From Phyllobacteriaceae bacterium (GTDB lineage: Bacteria; Pseudomonadota; Alphaproteobacteria; Rhizobiales; Devosiaceae), in assembly GCA_012799265.1 (NCBI GenBank), contig JAAZLP010000207.1, positions 1 through 12,569 on the forward strand: a stretch of 12,569 nucleotides of DNA, in the 5' to 3' direction. Position 1 is the stretch's first letter. Each line of letters begins with the position of its first letter. Under the pieces are notes generated by a model. That model ran no database searches, was not told where the DNA came from, and saw nothing but the letters and a program-made list of their open reading frames with translations. Positions 6,714-12,569 of this stretch are shown here, piece by piece. The position numbers were made by a program, and so were the translations under genes.

Positions 6714-7693
6714 GCGAGCCCATGCAACACGATGCCGCCCTTGCCCGTCCGCCCACGGTGTCGGTGATCCTGCCGACCTACAACCGCTCCCACTGCCTTG
6801 GCGACGCCATGGCGAGCGTCCTCTCCCAGTCCTGGAAAGCTCTCGAGCTGATCGTCGTCGACGACGCCTCCCGGGAAGACGTCGAGCCTATCGTCCGCGG
6901 TTTCAATGACCCACGGGTCCGTTTCACGCGGCGGGAAAAGAACGGCGGCGCCGGCGCAGCACGTAATTCCGGCATCGCCATCGCAAGAGGCAGCTTCATC
7001 GCCTTTCACGACAGCGACGATCTCTGGCTTCCGGGAAAGCTTGAGCGCCAGATGGGATTGCTGGCCGAGCTCGGGCCTGACTATGGCGTCGTGACCGGCC
7101 CAAAAATCCTTTATGGACGCGACGAAAAATTCAATTTCGGCAAGGGAAAGGCCGCCGTCGCGCCAGACCCGGCAACCAGGCTCACCCCGGGCGGCAACAC
7201 GTTCCAGCATCTGCTGATGGATAACAGGATCAGCCTCCAGAACACGCTCTTCCGCCGCAATTGCTATCCCGGCGATGTCTGGTTCGATCCGCTCGTCCGC
7301 GCCAATGAGGATTGGGAATTCGCCGTCCGGCTTGCGCGCCATACCGACATTTATGAGGACAGTGAGCCCGTGGTTCTCGGCTTCATGTCCACCGACAGCA
7401 TTTCCCATAACAAGCGGCGCGAATGCACGGGCATCGTGCGCATCCTCAAGAAGAACAAGGATCGCCTCGCCCTCTATCCGCACCAGCATGCCAGCCTGCG
7501 GCTCGACCTTGCCCACTACATGTTCAAGTTCGGCAAGCACCGCCGCTCCCTGGGGTTTCTCGTAAGCGCCTACCGGCTCTATCCGCGCAGCATCTCCATG
7601 CTCGGCTTCATGGTCCGGCGCTGGGCCGTGACCCGTCTCTCCAATGGCTGGCGCGCAATGGCGTCACCGCGAAGCAGGACGGGTCAGACCTGA
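6710..7693 (+). CDS. GT2 family (GT-A fold) glycosyltransferase
   Basis: Inverting sugar transferase expected at the cytoplasmic face, adding a residue to a lipid-linked glycan during polysaccharide or O-antigen assembly. The GT-A domain starts at ~16 with VSVILPTYNR. D51-D52 (VVDDAS) contact the nucleotide, GGAGAARNSGIAIARG at ~79-94 is typical, and D101-S-D103 is the metal-binding DxD. E200-D201-W202 in the NEDWEF stretch supplies the likely general base. The C-terminal ~100 residues are helical and basic, without a clear membrane span, and probably attach peripherally. At 327 residues it seems complete. The start is an ATGA overlap with the preceding chimeric ORF, so it is the last gene of that operon. 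It converges on ugd with 8 bases between stop codons. Donor and acceptor sugars cannot be predicted. Confidence 0.93.
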   Translation: MSEPMQHDAALARPPTVSVILPTYNRSHCLGDAMASVLSQSWKALELIVVDDASREDVEPIVRGFNDPRVRFTRREKNGGAGAARNSGIAIARGSFIAFHDSDDLWLPGKLERQMGLLAELGPDYGVVTGPKILYGRDEKFNFGKGKAAVAPDPATRLTPGGNTFQHLLMDNRISLQNTLFRRNCYPGDVWFDPLVRANEDWEFAVRLARHTDIYEDSEPVVLGFMSTDSISHNKRRECTGIVRILKKNKDRLALYPHQHASLRLDLAHYMFKFGKHRRSLGFLVSAYRLYPRSISMLGFMVRRWAVTRLSNGWRAMASPRSRTGQT

Positions 7694-7701
7694 GGGGCGC
7701 C

Positions 7702-9066
7702 TTAGCCGACGGCTTTCAGCGCCGGCTTTTGGTCAATGGTCGGAGACGGTTTTTCGCCATAACCAAGCCCGTGATAGCGGTCGAATTTGCTGGCGAGGAC
7801 GGCGTCGCGATCATAGAGGTTCCGCAGGTCCAGCATGACGCGGCGGTTCATCTGACTGCTGATCTTGGTAAGATCATAGGACTTGAAGATCATCCAGTCG
7901 GTCATCACGACGAGAAGGTCCGCGTCCTTTGCGGCGTCCAGAGCCGTGCCAACCATTTCGACGCCCGGCAGCAGCCTAGCCGCGTCATGCGGTTCGGATG
8001 GGTCAAAGGCCACGACGGTGGCGCCTTCGGCGATCAGGGCGGGCAGGATGTCGAGGCTCGGGCTCTCGCGCATGTCGTCGGTCTGGCCCTTGAAGGTAAC
8101 ACCCAGGACGGCGATCTTCTTGCCCGCGAGCGAGCCATCGCAGGCCGCCCGTACGCGATCGACCATGGAAAGCTTGCGCTGGGTATTGGCATTGAGCGCC
8201 GCTTCGACGATCCGCGCCGGCATGCCCAGATCCTTGGCGGTCATCAACAGTGCCCGCGTGTCCTTGGGGAAGCACGAACCACCCCAGCCCGGACCGGCGC
8301 GCAGGAAGGACGAGCCGATGCGCTGGTCCATGCCGATGCCCTGCGAAACCGCGCGCACATCCGCTCCGATGGGCTCGCAGAGATCGGCAATCTCGTTGAT
8401 GAAGCTGACCTTGATGGCAAGGAAGGCATTGGCGGCGTATTTGATCATCTCCGCCGTCTCGATATTGGTCGCGAGCAGCGGCACTTCACGGCTGGTGAGA
8501 GGCGCATAGATGCGCCGCATGACCGTATCGGCGCGCGGGTCATCGCAACCGATGACGATGCGGTCGGGCTCCATGAAGTCATGGATGGCAGCGCCTTCGC
8601 GCAGGAATTCCGGGTTGGACGCCACCGCGAAGAGATCGTCGCTGCCCAGATGCGAGAGCATCGTCGCATGCACGCGCCGATTGGTCCCCACGGGCACGGT
8701 GGATTTGGTCACCACCACGGTAAACTGGTCGATATTGTCGGCGATATTGCCCGCCGCTTCGAGGACATAGCGCAGATCGGCACGGCCATCGCTCTCGGAG
8801 GGAGTACCGACGGCGATGAAGACCGCATCACGACTTTTGACGCCTTCGGCAATGTCGCTGGTGAAGTGCAGGCGCCCCTGCTCGACATTGCGTTTGACCA
8901 GGTCATCAAGACCAGCCTCATAGATCGGCAGGATGCCTGAGTAGATCTTCTCGATCTTGTTGCGATCAATGTCGATGCAGGTCACGTGGTGACCGAGTTC
9001 GGCAAAGCAGGCGCCGGTTACGAGGCCGACATAGCCTGTGCCCACCATGGCAACTTTGACACTCAT
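7702..9066 (-). CDS. ugd: UDP-glucose 6-dehydrogenase
   Basis: Oxidises UDP-glucose to UDP-glucuronate with two NAD+ in the cytosol. An N-terminal Rossmann domain opens with MVGTGYVGLVTG (7-18). Visible catalytic features are the VGTPS loop (86-90), STVPVGT (122-128), E157 in NPEFLREG, K209 and N213 in ETAEMIKYAAN, and the nucleophile C265 in GGSCFPKD. The C-terminal UDP-binding domain includes VTFKGQTDDMRESPS, usual for the TuaD/Ugd family. At 454 residues it is full length. I chose ATG 9066: it gives the standard N-terminus and overlaps the galE stop as ATGA, whereas longer starts extend into galE. It is the third gene of uxs-galE-ugd and supplies the UDP-glucuronate that uxs uses. The stop faces the GT2 gene 8 bases away. 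Confidence 0.97.
   Translation of the reverse strand: MSVKVAMVGTGYVGLVTGACFAELGHHVTCIDIDRNKIEKIYSGILPIYEAGLDDLVKRNVEQGRLHFTSDIAEGVKSRDAVFIAVGTPSESDGRADLRYVLEAAGNIADNIDQFTVVVTKSTVPVGTNRRVHATMLSHLGSDDLFAVASNPEFLREGAAIHDFMEPDRIVIGCDDPRADTVMRRIYAPLTSREVPLLATNIETAEMIKYAANAFLAIKVSFINEIADLCEPIGADVRAVSQGIGMDQRIGSSFLRAGPGWGGSCFPKDTRALLMTAKDLGMPARIVEAALNANTQRKLSMVDRVRAACDGSLAGKKIAVLGVTFKGQTDDMRESPSLDILPALIAEGATVVAFDPSEPHDAARLLPGVEMVGTALDAAKDADLLVVMTDWMIFKSYDLTKISSQMNRRVMLDLRNLYDRDAVLASKFDRYHGLGYGEKPSPTIDQKPALKAVG
7704..7730 (+). terminator. Possible intrinsic terminator of the rmlA-GT operon inside the 3' end of ugd
   Basis: AGCCGACG (7704-7711) pairs with CGCCGGCT (7720-7727) with one A-C mismatch and an 8-base loop, followed by further T residues to 7730. 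It begins 10 bases after the GT2 stop and overlaps the last codons of ugd on the other strand. Short stem and T-run, so only moderately convincing. Confidence 0.4.
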
Positions 9067-10064
9067 AGCGTTTCCTCCGAGCCTGTTTTCTGTTCCCGCA
9101 TGAACCAGGCTGCCGCTGTTGCGACGGTTTCGTTGATGTCGATAAACCGGGGCGACCACCCCAATAGTCTGTTGGCCTTTTCAGCCACCGCGTAGAGCAC
9201 CGGCGGATCGCCAGCACGGCGTGGCGAGAAATCGGCCGGCACCTTTTTGCCGGTGGCGCGCTCGACGGCCGTCAGCAGTTCAAAAACGCTGGTGCCGCGA
9301 CCTGTCGCGAGGTTGAAGGCGCCGCTCGGCGCGTCGCTCTCAAGGTAGGGGATTGCAGCCACATGGGCGCTGGCAAGGTCCGAAACATGGATATAGTCGC
9401 GCACCGCCGAGCCATCCGGCGTGTCGTAATCGGTACCGAAAATTTTGAAGCGCGGACCCGTGCCCAGTGCCGCGGCGATGGCCAGCGGAATGGCATGGGT
9501 TTCCGGATCATGCCGCTCGCCGAGTTCCCCATCAGGATCGCACCCTGCGGCATTGAAATAGCGCATCGCCGCCCATTTCAGCCCATAGGCCCGCTCATAA
9601 TCGGCCAGCGCATGCTCGATCACCAGCTTGGTATAGCCATAGGGATTGATGGGAGACTGCGGCGTCTCTTCGGAGATCGGCAAGTGCTCGGGCACGCCAT
9701 AGGTGGCGCAGGTCGAGGAGAAGATGATGCGCCCGATATCATTCCGGCGCATCGCATCGAGCAGGCTCAGCGTGCCTAGGACGTTGTTGTTGTAATATTT
9801 GGCCGGGTCGGTGACGGATTCCCCGACATAGGCAAAGGCGGCAAAGTGCATGACCACGTCAGGCCGATAGGCCTGCATGACCGCATCGAGCCTCTCGCCG
9901 TCGCGGATGTCACCTTCCTCGAAGGGGCCCCATTTGACGGCGTCGCGGTGCCCGAAAACCAGATTGTCATAGACAACGGGTTCATAACCCGCCTGGGCAA
10001 GCGCCTTGGCGGCATGGCTGCCGACATAGCCTGCACCACCGACGACGAGGACGCGTTTTCCCAT
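9063..10064 (-). CDS. galE: UDP-glucose 4-epimerase
   Basis: Interconverts UDP-galactose and UDP-glucose with tightly bound NAD. It is an extended short-chain dehydrogenase. The Rossmann glycine motif is G9-x-x-G12-x-x-G15 (GGAGYVGSH), followed by the HFAAFAYVGESV segment at ~73-84, the serine/threonine site in SSTCATYG (116-123), the Y142-x3-K146 catalytic pair in PYGYTK, and RYFNAAG with the C-terminal sugar-binding region. At 333 residues it is full length. ATG 10064 shares one base with the uxs stop (TGATG), favouring it over the GTG one codon earlier. Its end overlaps ugd by 4 bases. In this operon it can feed galactose-derived UDP-sugar to Ugd or supply UDP-galactose for the glycan. Confidence 0.96.
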   Translation of the reverse strand: MGKRVLVVGGAGYVGSHAAKALAQAGYEPVVYDNLVFGHRDAVKWGPFEEGDIRDGERLDAVMQAYRPDVVMHFAAFAYVGESVTDPAKYYNNNVLGTLSLLDAMRRNDIGRIIFSSTCATYGVPEHLPISEETPQSPINPYGYTKLVIEHALADYERAYGLKWAAMRYFNAAGCDPDGELGERHDPETHAIPLAIAAALGTGPRFKIFGTDYDTPDGSAVRDYIHVSDLASAHVAAIPYLESDAPSGAFNLATGRGTSVFELLTAVERATGKKVPADFSPRRAGDPPVLYAVAEKANRLLGWSPRFIDINETVATAAAWFMREQKTGSEETL

Positions 10065-11041
10065 CACGCCACCTTCGCTTCGGCTGCGACGCCGGCAAAA
10101 TGCGCAATGGTGCGCTCAAGGCCCTCGCGGAGCTGGATCTTGGGTTCCCAGCCGAGCAGTTCGCGCGCGTGCGAAATATCCGGGCGGCGCTGTTTCGGAT
10201 CGTCAGCCGGCAGCGGCTTCTCGATGAGCCCGGAGGTCGAGCCGGTCATTTCCAGCACCAGATCGGCGAGTTCCCGAATGGTGAACTCATTGGGATTGCC
10301 GATATTGATCGGACCGGTCAGCGTCGGATGGTTCATCAGGCGGAAGAAGCCTTCCACCAGATCGTCGCGGTAGCAGAACGAACGCGTCTGCACGCCGCCG
10401 CCATAGAGCTCGAGCGGTTTGCCCGCGAGCGCGTTGACGACGAAATTGGAGACCACGCGCCCATCCTTTGGGTCCATGCGCGGACCATAGGTATTGAAGA
10501 TGCGGACGACGCGGATTTCGACGCCATAGGTACGTTGATAGTCAAAGCACAGCGTTTCGGCGGCGCGCTTGCCTTCGTCATAGCAGGCTCGCGGACCGAT
10601 CATATTGACCGAGCCCTTGTAGCTTTCGGTCTGCGGATGCACTTCCGGGTCGCCATAGACCTCGCTGGTCGAAGCCTGGAACACGCGGGCGCCACAGCGG
10701 CGCGCCAGCTCCAGCACATTGTGCATGCCATTGACATTGATCAGCAGGGTACCGACCGGATCGGCCGGATATTGTGGCGGGGAGGCGGGGCTCGCGAGGT
10801 TCCAGATTTCGTTGAACGGGCCTTCCGGCAGATCGGTGCGCACGTCGCCTTCGATGAAGGTGAAGCGGCTGGAAGCGATGAGGTGTTCGATATTCTTGCG
10901 GCGACCGGTGAGGAGATTGTCGACGCAGACGACCTGAGCCCCTTCGGCGATCAAGCGGTCGCACACAGCGCTCCCCAAAAAGCCTGCTCCGCCTGTCACC
11001 AGGATCCGGGCACCAGTCCGCATCGTCACACCACTTCTCAT
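10064..11041 (-). CDS. uxs: UDP-glucuronate decarboxylase (UDP-xylose synthase)
   Basis: Converts UDP-glucuronate to UDP-xylose and CO2 through an NAD-bound 4-keto intermediate. Extended SDR fold: G17-x-x-G20-x-x-G23 in VTGGAGFLGS, the family-specific NLASPASPPQYPADP segment at 81-95, STSEVYGDPEVHPQ at ~124-137 carrying the catalytic Ser/Thr and E127, and Y154-x3-K158 in ACYDEGKRAAE. The NLASPASP and CYDEGKR motifs separate UXS from dTDP-glucose 4,6-dehydratase and GalE. At 325 residues it is the usual bacterial length. ATG at 11041 gives the longest form. ATG at 11023 (M7) is also possible and leaves a more compact N-terminus; neither has a strong ribosome site. First gene of uxs-galE-ugd, so the promoter should lie in 11042-11276. 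Confidence 0.94.
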   Translation of the reverse strand: MRSGVTMRTGARILVTGGAGFLGSAVCDRLIAEGAQVVCVDNLLTGRRKNIEHLIASSRFTFIEGDVRTDLPEGPFNEIWNLASPASPPQYPADPVGTLLINVNGMHNVLELARRCGARVFQASTSEVYGDPEVHPQTESYKGSVNMIGPRACYDEGKRAAETLCFDYQRTYGVEIRVVRIFNTYGPRMDPKDGRVVSNFVVNALAGKPLELYGGGVQTRSFCYRDDLVEGFFRLMNHPTLTGPINIGNPNEFTIRELADLVLEMTGSTSGLIEKPLPADDPKQRRPDISHARELLGWEPKIQLREGLERTIAHFAGVAAEAKVA

Positions 11042-11324
11042 CGTTCGTCGGCATGCGACCGGCTATCTGCCTGTTCGCCTTGCCTTTTCACTCAATGGAT
11101 AGTGGGGGGCGCCTTTCGGAAAAGTTTCGACGCCGCTCTCGTTGCCGACGGTGTAAATCAACCGCTATCGGAGAAGGTAAAATTGTTCTTTTCGACCTTC
11201 AGTCTGCCGCGCAGGTCCGGGCTATGACCACGTCAGGTCGCGCCAAATAGGTTTTCATTTAGATAATTATTGAGCGTTCTCGCTCGCCAAAGGCGTTCTC
11301 CGGCGAGCGAGAATGAGCCGAGCA
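11042..11324. other. Intergenic region upstream of uxs and downstream of the YeeE/YedE gene
   Basis: 283 bases, partly AT-rich (11242-11272), with no ORF that looks coding on either strand. It must contain the uxs-galE-ugd promoter unless that operon is read through from the right. I see no pair of -35/-10 boxes good enough to call. The only clear structure is the inverted repeat at 11277-11313. Confidence 0.5.
11277..11313 (-). terminator. 12-bp perfect inverted repeat after the YeeE/YedE gene, probable terminator
   Basis: TTCTCGCTCGCC (11277-11288) and GGCGAGCGAGAA (11302-11313) are exact complements around a 13-base loop, starting 11 bases past the gene's stop codon. On the minus strand the stem is followed by an AT-rich but not T-only stretch. 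Position and stem quality suggest transcription termination or 3'-end protection. Confidence 0.55.
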
Positions 11325-12530
11325 TCAAGCAGCGACTGCGCGTCCGCCGCGGGCATTGCGGACAATGCCCACAACTGCCCAGGCAAAGAGAATGCCGCCG
11401 ACCATGGCGACGAGGAATACCCAGCCCGAGAGCGATCCTGCCTGAATGCCGGAGAGCAGGACGCCCACCGTGCAGCCAAGCGCGGTCATCGCACCCCAGC
11501 CGAGGAGGAGGCCGCCGCCCAGCCCGCGCACCACATCGGTACCGGTGAGGCGACGCGGCTTGAACTGGTCAGCCAGGAGCGAGGTGATGAAGCTCGCGCC
11601 AATGATGCCGATGACGAAAAGCCCGTTATTGGAGAGCAGCGCTTCCTTGATGACAGTCGCGCAGCCGCGCAGACCATCAAGGCCGAATAGCGAGCTCGGC
11701 AGCCAGCCCCAGTTGGTGCCTGCCGTACGGGCAATACTGCCGAGTTCTGCGGTGACGCCGAGCGGCGCCACGCGGAAATAGGCGAGCGTTGCAATCGTGC
11801 CGACCAGTGCACCCGCAAGGGCCGGGGGCCAGCGCTTGATGAAAACGCGGTTGATGCCTTCCTTGAGCGTCAGCGGCGCGACAGTTTCCGGCTGACCCGC
11901 CCGGGCCCACCACAGCACCAGCGCCGCCAGCGCAGCGACCGCGATAAGCGTAATCGCTAGTCCGCCCGCATAGCCAAAGTGATGCGGTAGCCAGAAGATG
12001 AAGGCATTGCTGGTCATGGCAAGGAAAAGGCCGTTCCAAGTGAGGAAACCAATGCCAAAGCCGATCAGCGCGCCGATGATCGCGAAAGGCGAAATCACCG
12101 AGCCCTCGGCCAGACGGTAAAAATGCGCAGAGAGGCACGAACCCGAAATCGCCATGCCAAGACCAAAGGCAAAGGATGCGATGACCAGGGTAAAGCTGAC
12201 CGGACCGATATGGGCGGTCGGCGGCAGGCGCTCCAGCGCCGGTGTCGGCAGCCAGGCTCCGAAAATCGTCGTGTAGCCAATCGCCCCAACGGCCAGCGCG
12301 ATCAGAATGGCGATGACGCCACCGGCTTCGCGCTTTTCAACGAGGTCGCGGAAATTGCAGTAAAAGCAGAAGCGGCTGCGCTGCAGCACCACGCCAAAGG
12401 CTGTGCCCAGTGCCAGCGAAATGGCCAGCGGTCGGCCTTCCGGCCCTTGCGCGTCGAGCGCCAGAAATCCCCAGATCAGCCCCACAGCAATGAGCGCTGG
12501 CAGGCCGAAACGAATGGCGGGATGCGTCAT
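11325..12530 (-). CDS. YeeE/YedE family membrane protein, putative thiosulfate/sulfur-compound transporter (TsuA-like)
   Basis: Inner-membrane protein with about ten hydrophobic segments spread over 401 residues. Members of this family such as TsuA import thiosulfate by relaying it along conserved cysteines. Here C55 and C58 lie in RSRFCFYCNFRD, C132 in ISGSCLSAHFYRLAEGS, C290 in LRGCATVIK and C353 in TALGCTVGVLLSG. The two S/A-G-x-C-type motifs (~127-144 and ~346-362) show the internal pseudo-repeat of the family. ATG 12530 is preferred over TTG 12548 because GAGAGA lies ~6 bases upstream of it. The gene is complete and reads away from the window's right edge. No sulfurtransferase or TusA-like partner is visible, though one could lie beyond the edge. 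The exact sulfur substrate is unproven. Confidence 0.9.
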   Translation of the reverse strand: MTHPAIRFGLPALIAVGLIWGFLALDAQGPEGRPLAISLALGTAFGVVLQRSRFCFYCNFRDLVEKREAGGVIAILIALAVGAIGYTTIFGAWLPTPALERLPPTAHIGPVSFTLVIASFAFGLGMAISGSCLSAHFYRLAEGSVISPFAIIGALIGFGIGFLTWNGLFLAMTSNAFIFWLPHHFGYAGGLAITLIAVAALAALVLWWARAGQPETVAPLTLKEGINRVFIKRWPPALAGALVGTIATLAYFRVAPLGVTAELGSIARTAGTNWGWLPSSLFGLDGLRGCATVIKEALLSNNGLFVIGIIGASFITSLLADQFKPRRLTGTDVVRGLGGGLLLGWGAMTALGCTVGVLLSGIQAGSLSGWVFLVAMVGGILFAWAVVGIVRNARGGRAVAA

Positions 12531-12569
12531 ATCAATTCTCTCAAGCAAAAGCGGGCGCAGTGATGCGCC

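Noticed and set aside
7423..8940. 505-residue open frame on the plus strand over GT2 and ugd
   Set aside because: Antisense to ugd and out of frame with GT2, low-complexity composition; ugd motifs are unambiguous.
9067..9159. 31-residue N-terminal extension of Ugd
   Set aside because: It lies inside galE in another frame, and the standard Ugd N-terminus starts exactly at the ATGA overlap.
10100..11227. 375-residue open frame on the plus strand across uxs
   Set aside because: Antisense shadow of uxs, with no domain; its end in the intergenic region has no coding character.
11042..11276. Sigma-70-like promoter boxes upstream of uxs on the minus strand
   Set aside because: Several TTGA-like hexamers occur, but none has a convincing partner at 16-18 bases.

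Overview
The window is a high-GC stretch with densely packed genes, short spacers and ATGA-type overlaps. Gene content and protein style suggest an alphaproteobacterium of the Hyphomicrobiales, perhaps Devosia-like. That placement is an inference from style and gene families; no marker gene is present.

Left part (27-4528, + strand): a GntR/FadR-type regulator is followed by three non-identical enolase-superfamily genes of the mandelate-racemase type. They are spaced 26 and 3 bases apart and have good ribosome binding sites. This looks like the regulator and enzyme end of a sugar-acid catabolic operon with three candidate dehydratases or related enzymes. No transporter or downstream aldolase/kinase is visible here. 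A short bulged hairpin follows the last gene.

Middle part (4675-7693, + strand): rmlA (dTDP-glucose synthesis), then an unusual 386-residue ORF, then a GT2 glycosyltransferase, with 4-base ATGA overlaps at both junctions. The middle ORF is the main oddity. Its first ~141 residues are RmlC (dTDP-4-keto-rhamnose 3,5-epimerase) cut off before its C-terminal part. It then continues in frame, without a linker, into the C-terminal half of a GT4-type glycosyltransferase that lacks its own N-terminal domain. rmlB and rmlD are not in the window. The simplest reading is a deletion that fused two genes and removed whatever lay between them.

Right part (7702-11041, - strand, converging on the GT2 gene): uxs, galE and ugd are translationally coupled in that order. 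Together they link UDP-galactose and UDP-glucose, oxidise UDP-glucose to UDP-glucuronate, and decarboxylate that to UDP-xylose. With the middle block this makes a nucleotide-sugar and surface-polysaccharide locus.

Far right (11325-12530, - strand): a YeeE/YedE (TsuA-like) membrane protein with conserved cysteines, probably importing a sulfur compound and apparently unrelated to the sugar locus. A 12-bp perfect inverted repeat follows its stop codon. The 283-base gap between it and uxs has no convincing gene; it presumably holds the uxs promoter, but I cannot point to one.

No tRNA, rRNA, CRISPR array, insertion sequence or prophage gene was seen.
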